Source of the DNA: Bacillota bacterium
GTDB taxonomy: Bacteria; Bacillota; Clostridia; Christensenellales; UMGS416
Length of the DNA: 43,420 nt
Direction of reading: 5' to 3'
NCBI GenBank assembly: GCA_023410875.1
Contig: JAEYPH010000079.1
Location: 1-43,420, forward strand
A model generated the notes under the pieces. That model saw only the letters and a program-made list of their open reading frames with translations, was not told the origin of the DNA and searched no databases. How positions within the stretch are numbered: the first letter of the stretch is position 1; every line of letters begins with the position of its first letter. The translations under genes and the position numbers were made by a program. Shown in pieces: positions 24,167-32,580 of this stretch.

Positions 24167-24620
24167 GCACAACCCCGCAACGGCGCGGGCGTAACACCTA
24201 CGCAGCCGCCGCATGAAAGTGTTATACCTCTTACGATAGCCCGGCGCGCTGCATGAGAACATCGGTACGCCGGGCTGAACTTTAGGCAGTGGGCTGTCGT
24301 GCTTGTCCCAACCATCAGTTGATGGGGCCGAAGGTTTCCAAAGGGCGACCGGAGACCTTTGGCCTTTGCGCAGGATGCATTGCCCCGCCTTGCGGCAACG
24401 TCGGCTTTAGCCGATGTGAGAGCAAGGCGATGCTGCAACACGGTGCAGCAAAGGGCGCCGTAGCCCAGCACCACCGGAAGCGGCTTTGCCGCTTCAGCCG
24501 GCTGGATGCCGGCGAGGCGGTGCGCAGGTCGCGCCCACAGGCGCGAAACTTTATACAGCATGAAATAGTGAGTTGGCAACCAAAATACACCTGCGACAAA
24601 CCGGCGACGGAGGAAGATAA
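24167..24620. other. Hairpin-rich spacer between pnp and the M16 peptidase gene
   Basis: 454 bases with no believable gene. It holds at least five stems besides the dispersed repeat: AGCCCGGCG/CGCCGGGCT (24238-24276), TCGGCT/AGCCGA (24401-24414), TGCTGCA/TGCAGCA (24431-24450), GAAGCGGC/GCCGCTTC (24477-24495) and a GCCGGC pair (24497-24513). There are no T tracts. It could be a mosaic of small mobile palindromes or a structured RNA. Confidence 0.6.
24319..24371 (-). repeat. Dispersed palindromic repeat, copy C (opposite orientation)
   Basis: Reverse complement of the same unit as 1561-1626 and 25888-25955. A 30-base block (24324-24353) is identical to the complement of 25923-25952. The stem is shortened to CCAAAGG/CCTTTGG (24338-24344, 24356-24362) and the outer part has diverged. 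Confidence 0.75.
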
Positions 24621-25883
24621 TTGTATCAGATCAAGAATTTGCCAAACGGCATGAGAACCGTGGGGGAGCGCATTCCCCATTTCCGCTCGGCGGCACTGGG
24701 CGTGTTCGTGGGCGTGGGCTCGGTGCACGAAGGTGAAGGCGAACACGGCCTGAGCCACCTGATCGAGCACATGGTGTTCAAAGGCACTAAGAAGCGCACC
24801 GCCCGGCAGCTGGCCGGCGTCATGGATTCCGTGGGCGGCAACCTGAACGCCTACACGAGCAAGGAGTGTACGTGCTACTATGTGCGCGTCGTGGATGAGC
24901 ACATCCCGCTGGCGGTGGATGTGCTGCACGACCTGGTGGCCGAGGCGCTGTTCGATGAAAACGCGCTGGAACTGGAAAAGCAGGTCGTCGTGGAAGAGAT
25001 CGCCATGGTCGAGGACACGCCGGAGGACCTGTGCGCCGAGCTGCTCAATGAGGCCTTCTATGGTACGCACAGCCTTGCCCTGCCCATCCTGGGCCGCGCC
25101 GAGCAGATCAAGAGCTACACCCGCGCCGACATCCTGGCCTATTTCGAAAAGCACTATCACCCCGGCAACTTCGTGTTCTCTCATGCTGGCAATTACGAGG
25201 AGACCCGCCTGGCCACGCTGCTGCAGGACAGCTTCCAGGGCGACGCGGTTCAGGCCGACCCTTATCAAGGCCTGGCCTTCGCCCACAGCGGCACGCAGCA
25301 GGCGCTGGTGCGCAAGAAGAACATCGAGCAACTGCACCTGTCGCTGGCCTTTCAGGGCTTCCAGCGGCTGGACGACCGGCTGTACCCGATGCTGGTGCTC
25401 AACACGATACTGGGCGGCGGGATGAGCTCCCGGCTGTTCCAGCGCATCCGCGAGGAGCGGGGCCTCGTGTATTCGGTGTATTCCTATCCGGCCAGCTACA
25501 CGGGCTCCGGCATGTTTTCCATATACGCCGGGCTGAACCCCGCCAACGCCGGCACGGTGATGACGATCATCGCCGAGGAGCTGGACAGCCTGCGCCAGGG
25601 GCGCATCGGCGAGGAGGAGTTCGTGCGTGCCCGCGAGCAGCTTAAGGGCAGCTATGTGCTGGGGCTGGACGGCCTTTCCTCTCGCATGAGCGACATGGGC
25701 AGAGGCTTGCTGATGAACGGCCTCATCCGCACTGAGGAAGAGGTTCTTGGCAAAATTGCAGCAGTGACCCCCGAGGCCGTTGTGGACGTGGCGCGCCAGG
25801 TGTTCGCCGGCAACGCCCTGGCCGCCAGCGCCGTGGGCAAGATGCCGCCGAGGAAGAATATGGAGAAGCTATTGCTGGGATAG
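24621..25883 (+). CDS. M16-family zinc metallopeptidase (MlpA/YmxG type)
   Basis: 420 residues of the pitrilysin-like single-unit class. The inverted zinc motif HLIEH (His46, Glu49, His50) and the distal Glu126, 76 residues further on (VVVEEIAMVED), are intact, so activity is expected. SVGGNLNAYTSKECTCYY and ILGGGMSSRLFQRIREERGL are family blocks. The start is TTG 24621 behind GGAGGA. Location after pnp matches Bacillus mlpA/ymxG. It is flanked by inverted copies of the palindromic repeat (24319 and 25888). The substrate is unknown. Confidence 0.9.
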   Translation: MYQIKNLPNGMRTVGERIPHFRSAALGVFVGVGSVHEGEGEHGLSHLIEHMVFKGTKKRTARQLAGVMDSVGGNLNAYTSKECTCYYVRVVDEHIPLAVDVLHDLVAEALFDENALELEKQVVVEEIAMVEDTPEDLCAELLNEAFYGTHSLALPILGRAEQIKSYTRADILAYFEKHYHPGNFVFSHAGNYEETRLATLLQDSFQGDAVQADPYQGLAFAHSGTQQALVRKKNIEQLHLSLAFQGFQRLDDRLYPMLVLNTILGGGMSSRLFQRIREERGLVYSVYSYPASYTGSGMFSIYAGLNPANAGTVMTIIAEELDSLRQGRIGEEEFVRAREQLKGSYVLGLDGLSSRMSDMGRGLLMNGLIRTEEEVLGKIAAVTPEAVVDVARQVFAGNALAASAVGKMPPRKNMEKLLLG

Positions 25884-25887
25884 TGTG

Positions 25888-25955
25888 GATTTCGCGCCTT
25901 GCGAGGCGCGACCAAAGGGCTTTCCGGTCGCCCTTTGGAAACCTTCGGCCCCAAC
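25888..25955 (+). repeat. Dispersed palindromic repeat, copy B
   Basis: 68-bp unit starting five bases after the M16 stop codon. It differs from copy A (1561-1626) only in the first loop (TTGCGA instead of TTTA) and one base of the second loop. Stems TCGCGCC/GGCGCGA and CCAAAGGGC/GCCCTTTGG are unchanged. Confidence 0.85.
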
Positions 25956-26002
25956 TTATAAATAATTGTGCTATTAGACTAAGTAAGGGGGCAAAAAACT
26001 CC

Positions 26003-26027
26003 TTGCCGCGTTGGAACGACGCGGCAA
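26003..26027. repeat. Perfect 9-bp hairpin
   Basis: TTGCCGCGT and ACGCGGCAA with a 7-nt loop. No T tract on either side. Confidence 0.5.
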
Positions 26028-26040
26028 TCTTATCTATATT

Positions 26041-26066
26041 CCCCTCGCCCCCGAAGGGGAGAGGGG
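26041..26066. repeat. C/G-rich palindromic repeat
   Basis: CCCCTC-g-CCCC pairs with GGGG-a-GAGGGG around a CGAA loop and is followed by GGTCTGGGGAGAGGG-type sequence. Such CCCTCTCC-type palindromes are common intergenic repeats in many bacteria. Confidence 0.45.
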
Positions 26067-26121
26067 TCTGGGGAGAGGGTTCCAAGGTAACGGACTGATA
26101 AGAGCGAGGGGAGAGACGCAC

Positions 26122-26502
26122 ATGGATCATCAGGAAACCCGTGATAAACTCGAAGTCATCTTCGACATGCAAAAAGCCCTCAACGACGACATCCGGGAAC
26201 GCCGCAATCTGCAGGGCATCAGCCCTGAGCAATGGATCCAACGCCAAATGCTGGCCATGCTCTCGGAGATGGCCGAGGTGCTGGACGAAGTCAACTTCAA
26301 GTGGTGGAAGAACCCCAAGCCTGTGGACGAGAACGCACTGCGCGACGAACTCGTGGATGTGCTGCACTTCTTCGTGAGCATGTGCCTGGAGGCGGGCATG
26401 ACGCCCCAGGATCTTTTTGACCGATACCTAGCCAAGAACCGCGAAAACTTCCTGCGCCAGCAGGGCAAGTCGGCCAAAGATGGGTATCACGCTGAACCTT
26501 GA
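26122..26502 (+). CDS. Dimeric-type (all-alpha, MazG-like) dUTP diphosphatase
   Basis: 126 residues. The all-alpha NTP pyrophosphatase metal motifs are SEMAEVLDEVNFKWWK (Glu residues of ExxxE) and ALRDELVDVLHFFVSM (ExxD); FKWWK followed by DELVDVLHFF is the dUTPase-2 pattern. It would hydrolyse dUTP (or dUDP) to dUMP, keeping uracil out of DNA. GAGGGGAGAG precedes ATG 26122. A weak GGCCG/CGGCC hairpin with TTTT at 26504-26535 may end the transcript. Confidence 0.8.
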   Translation: MDHQETRDKLEVIFDMQKALNDDIRERRNLQGISPEQWIQRQMLAMLSEMAEVLDEVNFKWWKNPKPVDENALRDELVDVLHFFVSMCLEAGMTPQDLFDRYLAKNRENFLRQQGKSAKDGYHAEP

Positions 26503-26538
26503 TGGCCGATTGTCTATACGGAGCTCCGGCCTTTTCCG

Positions 26539-26567
26539 TTGCAACCGCTGTGGCGGAATAGTATTAT
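26539..26567 (+). promoter_or_regulatory. Promoter of the mannan disaccharide operon
   Basis: TTGCAA (26539-26544), 17-bp spacer, TATTAT (26562-26567). Start near 26574. Confidence 0.75.
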
Positions 26568-26608
26568 CCTATTAATATGTTATGCATTTTTGCGCTGTGG
26601 AGGTCGCT

Positions 26609-27835
26609 ATGATTTCCGATTTGAAGGGATACCGTGCCCGCGTAACCGCTCATTTGACAAAGGAACTTCTGCCCTGGTGGCGCGAGAAGGACGTATGGAT
26701 CGCCCGTGACGCCTTCTACGGCTGGTTGGACGAGCAGGGCAAGCCCAGCAGCGGCGAGAACGCGCTGTGGCACAGCGTGCTGTTCTCGCGGCTGCTGTGG
26801 ACATTTTCTGCGGTGGCGCGGTTCACCGGCGACAGCGGCTGGCTGGCAGACGCCGCCCGCGCCTACCGGCTGTATCACAGCCACTTCCATGACAAGCAAT
26901 ATGGCGGCGCCTATTGGTCGGTGAGCCCCGACAGCGAAGTGCTGGACGACCGCAAGCAGACCTACGGCCAGGCCTTCTGGGTGTATGCACTCAGCGAATA
27001 CCACCTGGCCACCGGCGACGTCCAGGCGCTGGCCGATGCGCAAGCTATTTTTGATATCCTGCTGGACCGCGTGCACGACCACGAAATGGGCGGCCCAGTG
27101 GAGGTGCGCAACCGCGACTGGTCAGCGCGCGCCGAGGGCAGCCTGGCTCTGGGCGAGCCCAATGCGCCCAAGAGCATGAACACCCATCTGCACACGTTGG
27201 AGGCCTATACGAACCTGCTGCGCTGCGTGCGCACCCCCGCCACCGAAGGGGCCGTGCGGGAGATGATACTGGCCTTCCGCGACCATGTGACCAACCCCGA
27301 AGGCTTCTTCTACCAGTTCCTGGACATGGACTATACGCCCAGGCCCGGCCTGGCCAGCTATGGCCATGACATCGAGGGCAGCTGGCTTATCTGGGAGGCT
27401 GCCGAGGTGCTAGGTGACCGGAAGCTTATGGACAGCGTGCGCCCGCTGTGCGTGGCGCTGTGCGAGCGGCCTTTCCGCCTGGGTATAGACCCCGACGGCG
27501 GCATCATCGACGAGGGCGATTACGAAGGCCAGCCCGTACACACGAACAAGGTTTGGTGGTCGCAGGCCGAGGCGGCGGTGGGCCAGATGAACGCTTATCA
27601 GCTGACCGGCGACGAGAAATACCTGCACGGTTCCATGAAGACCTGGAACTTCATCGAGGAGCGCATCATCGACCATGTCCACGGCGAGTGGTTCTGGGGC
27701 GTGCTGCGCGACGGCAGCCGCGGGCACAGTGCGGAGAAGGCCGGCCCATGGAAGTGCCCCTATCACAATGCCCGCGCATGCATGGAGATCGCCCGCAGGA
27801 TCGAGGAAATAGAACGAGGAGGACATCCCAAATGA
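26609..27835 (+). CDS. Cellobiose/mannobiose 2-epimerase (AGE family)
   Basis: 408 residues, alpha/alpha-barrel of the N-acylglucosamine 2-epimerase family. Features of the cellobiose 2-epimerase branch are NTHLHTLEAY (His193, His195), YGHDIEGSWLIWEA (His253), KVWWSQAEA and GPWKCPYHNAR (His386), matching the general acid/base histidines. It epimerises the reducing-end sugar of beta-1,4 disaccharides. Next to two GH130 phosphorylases, the likely reaction is mannobiose to mannosyl-glucose, as in Ruminococcus albus and Bacteroides fragilis. TGGAGG supports ATG 26609. Its TGA overlaps the next ATG. Confidence 0.9.
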   Translation: MISDLKGYRARVTAHLTKELLPWWREKDVWIARDAFYGWLDEQGKPSSGENALWHSVLFSRLLWTFSAVARFTGDSGWLADAARAYRLYHSHFHDKQYGGAYWSVSPDSEVLDDRKQTYGQAFWVYALSEYHLATGDVQALADAQAIFDILLDRVHDHEMGGPVEVRNRDWSARAEGSLALGEPNAPKSMNTHLHTLEAYTNLLRCVRTPATEGAVREMILAFRDHVTNPEGFFYQFLDMDYTPRPGLASYGHDIEGSWLIWEAAEVLGDRKLMDSVRPLCVALCERPFRLGIDPDGGIIDEGDYEGQPVHTNKVWWSQAEAAVGQMNAYQLTGDEKYLHGSMKTWNFIEERIIDHVHGEWFWGVLRDGSRGHSAEKAGPWKCPYHNARACMEIARRIEEIERGGHPK

Positions 27836-28845
27836 TTCGCATCGTAGGCAACGATCTGCCCAACATCCCCTGGGAGGACAGACCCCAGGGCTGCCAGGAG
27901 CCGGTTTGGCGCTATTCCGGCAACCCCATCATGGGCCGCAACGTCAACTTCACCGCCAAGCGCACCTATAACAGCGCGGTCGTGCCCTTTCTGGGCGGCT
28001 TCGCCGGCGTGTTCCGCGCCGATGGACGCGATGGCAAGGCGCTGATGCACTCGGGCAAGAGCCCCGATGGCATCCATTGGACGCTGAGCGAAAAGGTGAT
28101 ACAGTGGGTGGACGAGCAGGGTGCTCCTTGGAATCCCAACTATGGCTACGACCCCCGCGTGATCCCGCTGGACGGACGCTTTTACATCGTGTGGTGCACC
28201 GATCTGCACGGCGCGGCGCTGGGTTTGGGCGTTACCGACGACTTTGAGCGCTTCACGCGGCTGGAGAACCCCTTCATCCCGTTCAACCGCAACGGCGTGC
28301 TCTTCCCCCGCAAGATCGGCGGAACCTATCGCATGCTTACCCGCCCCAGCGATTCAGGACACACGCCCTTCGGCGACATCTTCATCAGCGAAAGCCCAGA
28401 CCTCGTGCACTGGGGCAGGCACCGGCTGGTCATGACCCGCGGCGCCAACGGCTGGTGGCAGGATACGAAAATAGGCGGGGGAACCGTCATAGAAACAACC
28501 GAAGGCTGGCTGCTGCTGTACCACGGCGTCAGCAACACGTGCAACGGCTTTGTTTACAGCATGGGCGCGGCTCTGCTGGACCTGGAGCAGCCCAGCCGCG
28601 TGCTCTACCGCTCCGGAGACGCGATACTGCCGCCGGAAATGCCCTATGAGACCACGGGCTTTGTGGACAACGTCGTGTTCCCGTGTGCGGCGCTCTCCGA
28701 CGCCGCCAGCGGCCGCATCGCGATCTATTATGGCTGCGCCGACACCCACACCGGCATCGCCTTCACCGATGTGTACACGCTGCTAGACTACGTGAAGGCC
28801 ACCAGCAAGCTGGGTCCCCGTGACGCCGACCTGGGCCGGGTGTGA
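27832..28845 (+). CDS. GH130 subfamily 2-type mannooligosaccharide phosphorylase
   Basis: 337 residues, the same size as the beta-1,4-mannooligosaccharide phosphorylase RaMP2 as I recall it. The five-bladed propeller family is seen in FAGVFRADG, GYDPRVIPLDGRFYI (Asp107, likely proton donor), RMLTRPSDSGHTPFGDIF, DTKIGGGT and LLYHGVS. It would release mannose 1-phosphate from beta-1,4-mannooligosaccharides. Translationally coupled to the epimerase by a 4-base overlap. Subfamily assignment is by length and motifs, not by alignment. Confidence 0.85.
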   Translation: MIRIVGNDLPNIPWEDRPQGCQEPVWRYSGNPIMGRNVNFTAKRTYNSAVVPFLGGFAGVFRADGRDGKALMHSGKSPDGIHWTLSEKVIQWVDEQGAPWNPNYGYDPRVIPLDGRFYIVWCTDLHGAALGLGVTDDFERFTRLENPFIPFNRNGVLFPRKIGGTYRMLTRPSDSGHTPFGDIFISESPDLVHWGRHRLVMTRGANGWWQDTKIGGGTVIETTEGWLLLYHGVSNTCNGFVYSMGAALLDLEQPSRVLYRSGDAILPPEMPYETTGFVDNVVFPCAALSDAASGRIAIYYGCADTHTGIAFTDVYTLLDYVKATSKLGPRDADLGRV

Positions 28846-28855
28846 GGGGGAGCGT

Positions 28856-30064
28856 ATGAGTGTCTATGAGCAGCGCATCCAGCGCATCGCAGCCGACTAT
28901 CAGCGCACGCTGAACCAAAAGAACAACCCCGTGGAAGGCAATGGTGTGTTCGAGCGCTTCGAGCACCCGGTGCTGACCGCTGCCCACATCCCGCCGGCGT
29001 GGAAGTATGATCTGAACCCGGCCACAAACCCCATGCTGCTGGAGCGTATGGGCGTCAACTGCGTGTTCAACCCCGGCGCAATGGAGCTGGACGGCAAGGT
29101 CGTGCTCGTGGCCCGTGTGGAGGGCAACGACCGCAAGAGCTTCTTCGCCGTGGCGGAAAGCGACAGCGGTGTGGACGGCTTTCGATTCTGGAGCCACCCG
29201 ATCCGCGTTCCCCAAACCGACGATTGGGACGTGAATGCCTACGACATGCGCCTGGTGCGCCACGAGGATGGCTGGATCTACGGCCTGTTCTGCTCCGAGC
29301 GCCGCGACCCCGACGCGCCCGCCACGGACACCAGCGCCGCGGTGGCCCAGTGCGGCATCGTGCGCACCCATGACCTGAAGACTTGGGAGCGCCTGCCGGA
29401 CTTACAGACCCCTTCGCCCCAGCAGCGCAACGTCGTGCTGCACCCGAATTTCATCGATGGCAAGTACGCTCTGTACACGCGGCCGCAGGACGGGTTCATC
29501 AGCACCGGCAGTGGCGGCGGCATCGCCTGGGGGCTTTGCGACAGCATGGAGAACCCTGTGGTGGAAGAGGAGATTCTGATTGACCCGCGGGAGTATCACA
29601 CGATCAAGGAAGTCAAGAACGGCCAGGGCCCGGCGCCCGTATGGTCGCCGGAGGGCTGGATACATGTGGCCCATGGCGTGCGCAACACCGCCGCCGGCCT
29701 GCGCTATGTGCTCTATGTCTTCATGACCGCATTGGAGGAGCCTTGGCGCGTCACCCGCAGGCCCGGCGGCTTCTTCCTGGCCCCCGAGGGTGAGGAGCGC
29801 ATAGGCGACGTCAGCAATGTGGCCTTCTGCAACGGCCTGGTGCAGCGCGCCGACGGCACGGTGCTGATCTATTACGCGTCCTCCGACACCCGCTGCCATG
29901 TGGCGCGCACGTCGGTTGCGCGCCTGGTGGATTATTGCCGGAACACGCCGGAGGACCCGCTCTTTTCCCACCTGTGCGTGGAGCAGCGTTGTGCTATAAT
30001 AGACAGCAACATCCGGTATCTGGAAACCCTGCCGGATGATTCTGCGTTGAAGCAATTGCTGTGA
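28856..30064 (+). CDS. GH130 subfamily 1-type 4-O-beta-mannosyl-glucose phosphorylase
   Basis: 402 residues. FNPGAMELDGKVVLVARVEG followed by NDRKSFFAVAESDSGVDGF, then DVNAYDMRLVRHEDGW (Asp130, corresponding in position to the catalytic Asp of mannosylglucose phosphorylases), HPNFIDGKYALYTRPQDGF and WIHVAHGVRNTAAGLRY are typical of GH130_1. It converts mannosyl-beta-1,4-glucose plus phosphate to mannose 1-phosphate and glucose, using the epimerase product. It starts ten bases after the previous gene. Confidence 0.88.
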   Translation: MSVYEQRIQRIAADYQRTLNQKNNPVEGNGVFERFEHPVLTAAHIPPAWKYDLNPATNPMLLERMGVNCVFNPGAMELDGKVVLVARVEGNDRKSFFAVAESDSGVDGFRFWSHPIRVPQTDDWDVNAYDMRLVRHEDGWIYGLFCSERRDPDAPATDTSAAVAQCGIVRTHDLKTWERLPDLQTPSPQQRNVVLHPNFIDGKYALYTRPQDGFISTGSGGGIAWGLCDSMENPVVEEEILIDPREYHTIKEVKNGQGPAPVWSPEGWIHVAHGVRNTAAGLRYVLYVFMTALEEPWRVTRRPGGFFLAPEGEERIGDVSNVAFCNGLVQRADGTVLIYYASSDTRCHVARTSVARLVDYCRNTPEDPLFSHLCVEQRCAIIDSNIRYLETLPDDSALKQLL

Positions 30065-30072
30065 GGGAATGG

Positions 30073-31761
30073 ATGGATTGGAAATCCCGCTGGGAGCAAT
30101 GGAAGCTGCGGGCCGATGACGCCTATGTGCGCGCGGACCTGGAAACGATGACCGAGGAGAAGGCCCGGGAGCGCTTCTCCAACGATCTGGAGTTTGGCAC
30201 CGGCGGCCTGCGCGGCATCATCGGCGCGGGCACCGACCGCATGAACGTATACACCATACGCAAGGCCACCCAAGGGTTTGCCCAGTATATCAAGGAGCAC
30301 GGCCCCGACGCAATGGCTGCCGGCGTCGCCATCGCCCACGACAACCGCCGCCAGGCCCGCGAATTCACGCTGGCCACCGCCGGCGTGCTGGCCGCCAACG
30401 GCATCAAGGCCTGGGTGTTCGACAGCCTGCGGCCCACACCAGAACTCTCCTTCGCCGTGCGGCACTTGGGCTGCTTCGGAGGCATCGTCATCACCGCCAG
30501 CCACAACCCGCCCCAATACAACGGCTATAAGCTCTACGACGCCACCGGCTGCCAGCTGGTGCCGCAGTTTTCCGACGCCGTGACCGAGCGCATCGCCCGC
30601 ATCAGCGACGAGCTGGACATCCCGTGCCTTGCGCCGGAGCAGGCGGGCGACCTGATCCAGACCATTCCGGCCTCACTGGACGAGGCCTATTATCAGGCGG
30701 TGCTGGCGATACAGCTGAACCCCGGCCTGGACAAGCGTGGGCTCAAGATCGTGTTTTCCCCGCAGCACGGCACATCCAACGTGCCGGTGCGCGAGGTGCT
30801 GGGCCGCCTGGGCTATGACCTGCACGTCGTGGAAGAGCAAGCGTGGCCGGACCCGGAATTCAGCAACACGAAGAACCCCAACCCCGAAGAGCGGGTGGCC
30901 TTCGACTTGGCCGTGGAACAGGCCCGCGCCTGCGGCGCGCAGCTCATCATTACGACCGACCCTGACGCCGACCGCCTGGGCGTGGCCGTGCTGCATGGCG
31001 GAGACTACGTGTTCCTGAGCGGCAACCAGACAGGCGCGGTGCTGCTGGAATACATCCTGGGCCAGCGCAAGGAGCAGGGCACGCTGCCGGCCAATGGCAT
31101 CGTTATCAACACGATTGTGACCAGCGACCTGGGTGACCGCATTGCCCGGGCCTATGGCATGGCCACTGAGAAGACGCTGACAGGATTCAAGTTCATCGGC
31201 GACCGCATCCGCGACCACGAGGCCAGCGGGCAGCACACCTATGTGTTCGGGTACGAGGAGAGCTACGGGTATCTGATCAGCCCTATCGCCCGCGACAAGG
31301 ACGCTATACAGGCAGTGCTGATGCTGTGCGAGTGCGCAACTTATTACCACCACAAGGGCATGACCTTGAAGGACGCGCTGGACGCTGTGTTTGCCAAGTA
31401 CGGCACGTTCATCGAGAGCCTGTTCTCCATCGCGCTGGAAGGCTCCGCGGGGCAGGCCCGCATTGCAGAGATCATGGCGACTTTGCGCGCCCAGCCGCCG
31501 GCTGAGCTGGCCGGCACGCCGGTGGTCGCCGTGGATGATTATGAGACGCTGCTGCGCACCGCCGGCGGGCAGACCACACGGCTCACGCTGCCCAAGAGCG
31601 ACGTGCTCAAGTTCCTGCTGGTCGACGGCTCCTGGGCGGCGGTGCGCCCCAGCGGCACCGAACCCAAGTGCAAGTTCTACTTCTGCGCCCAGGGAGCCAC
31701 GGCGGAGGAAGCGCGGCAGAGGATGCAGGGCATGCGCTCGTATTTCGAGCAGTTTAGGTAA
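30073..31761 (+). CDS. Alpha-phosphohexomutase (PgcA-type phosphogluco/phosphomannomutase)
   Basis: 562 residues. Phosphoserine loop ITASHNPPQYNGYK (Ser143), metal loop TTDPDADRLGVA, sugar loop GYEESYGY and phosphate loop RPSGTEPKCKFYF are intact. It interconverts hexose 1- and 6-phosphates. Directly after two phosphorylases that make mannose 1-phosphate, its job here is probably to feed mannose 6-phosphate into glycolysis, though PgcA enzymes also act on glucose 1-phosphate. MDWKSRWEQWK aligns with the Bacillus PgcA start, so ATG 30073 is preferred over GTG 30061, which overlaps the upstream stop. Confidence 0.93.
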   Translation: MDWKSRWEQWKLRADDAYVRADLETMTEEKARERFSNDLEFGTGGLRGIIGAGTDRMNVYTIRKATQGFAQYIKEHGPDAMAAGVAIAHDNRRQAREFTLATAGVLAANGIKAWVFDSLRPTPELSFAVRHLGCFGGIVITASHNPPQYNGYKLYDATGCQLVPQFSDAVTERIARISDELDIPCLAPEQAGDLIQTIPASLDEAYYQAVLAIQLNPGLDKRGLKIVFSPQHGTSNVPVREVLGRLGYDLHVVEEQAWPDPEFSNTKNPNPEERVAFDLAVEQARACGAQLIITTDPDADRLGVAVLHGGDYVFLSGNQTGAVLLEYILGQRKEQGTLPANGIVINTIVTSDLGDRIARAYGMATEKTLTGFKFIGDRIRDHEASGQHTYVFGYEESYGYLISPIARDKDAIQAVLMLCECATYYHHKGMTLKDALDAVFAKYGTFIESLFSIALEGSAGQARIAEIMATLRAQPPAELAGTPVVAVDDYETLLRTAGGQTTRLTLPKSDVLKFLLVDGSWAAVRPSGTEPKCKFYFCAQGATAEEARQRMQGMRSYFEQFR

Positions 31762-31773
31762 CAATGGAAAGAC

Positions 31774-31807
31774 AAAACCTCGGTTCTGCAAGGGGCCGGG
31801 GTTTTTA
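31774..31807 (+). terminator. Terminator of the mannan operon
   Basis: AAAACCTCGG/CCGGGGTTTT stem (one T-G pair) with a 12-nt loop and a T run. Confidence 0.85.
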
Positions 31808-31851
31808 TTGTTTGTTGTTGCCAGCTTGTGAGCCGGATAGGACAAAGTGCA

Positions 31852-31881
31852 TTGCTCCTCGTGTTGGTCTGCCTGTATAAT
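31852..31881 (+). promoter_or_regulatory. Promoter of the HAD-uroD operon
   Basis: TTGCTC (31852-31857), 18-bp spacer, perfect TATAAT (31876-31881). Start near 31888. Confidence 0.7.
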
Positions 31882-31908
31882 AGCCTCAGTACACACGAAG
31901 GGGAGTCT

Positions 31909-32577
31909 ATGTTTCAAGCAGTCATCTTCGACATGGACGGTACGCTGCTGGACACCGAGCGCCTGGCGCTGATCGCCTGGGGAGAGGCGGCACGCCAGAT
32001 GAACATCAACGTCAGCCACGACGTGCTGCTGCGTACCGTCGGCCGCGATGGCCAAGACACCCGCAAGATCATTCGCGAAGCCGTGGGCGACAACAAGGAC
32101 ATCGACGCGCTGGATGTTCTGACCCACGAGATTCACCGCGGCCATCTGGAGGAAGGCGCGCCGCTCAAGGCCGGAGCACGGGAACTGCTGCAGCGTCTGA
32201 AGGACGCTGGCGTCCCCATGGTGCTGGCCACCTCCACGCCCTACGGCGGGGCGGAGCACCGTTTACGCAAGGTGGGGCTGTGGGAATACTTTTGCGGCGC
32301 GGCGTGCGGAGACCAGGTGGAGCGGGGCAAGCCCTTCCCGGACATCTTCCTGCTGGCAGCCCAGCGCTGCGGCGTGGAACCTGCACAGTGCGTGGCGATT
32401 GAGGATTCACCGGCGGGGCTGCGGGCGGCCAAGACCGCCGGTATGACGACGATCATGGTGCCCGACCTGGTGGCGCCCGACGACGCCACCCGCGCCCATG
32501 CCGACTTCGTGGCGAAGGATCTTTACCAGGCTGGAAACTGGATCTTTGAGAAGCAACAACCGATAAAGGAGGACTAA
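31909..32577 (+). CDS. HAD-superfamily sugar phosphatase/phosphomutase-like protein
   Basis: 222 residues, subfamily with a helical cap. FDMDGTLLDTE (nucleophile and acid/base Asp), ATSTP, the Lys of ERGKPFPDIF and IEDSPAGLRAA are the four HAD motifs. It resembles beta-phosphoglucomutase and hexose-6-phosphate phosphatase branches; the exact substrate cannot be read. GGGGAG precedes ATG 31909. It is followed three bases later by the URO-D family gene. Confidence 0.88.
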   Translation: MFQAVIFDMDGTLLDTERLALIAWGEAARQMNINVSHDVLLRTVGRDGQDTRKIIREAVGDNKDIDALDVLTHEIHRGHLEEGAPLKAGARELLQRLKDAGVPMVLATSTPYGGAEHRLRKVGLWEYFCGAACGDQVERGKPFPDIFLLAAQRCGVEPAQCVAIEDSPAGLRAAKTAGMTTIMVPDLVAPDDATRAHADFVAKDLYQAGNWIFEKQQPIKED

Positions 32578-32580
32578 GCC

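Noticed and set aside
21272..24262. A very long open frame on the minus strand opposite pnp
   Set aside because: It is the mirror of high-G+C codon usage in pnp and rpsO; its translation is low-complexity His/Ala/Gly/Leu sequence with no family resemblance.
26003..26066. CRISPR-like array or riboswitch before the dUTPase gene
   Set aside because: The hairpins differ from each other, there is no regular spacing, and no aptamer core that I recognise.
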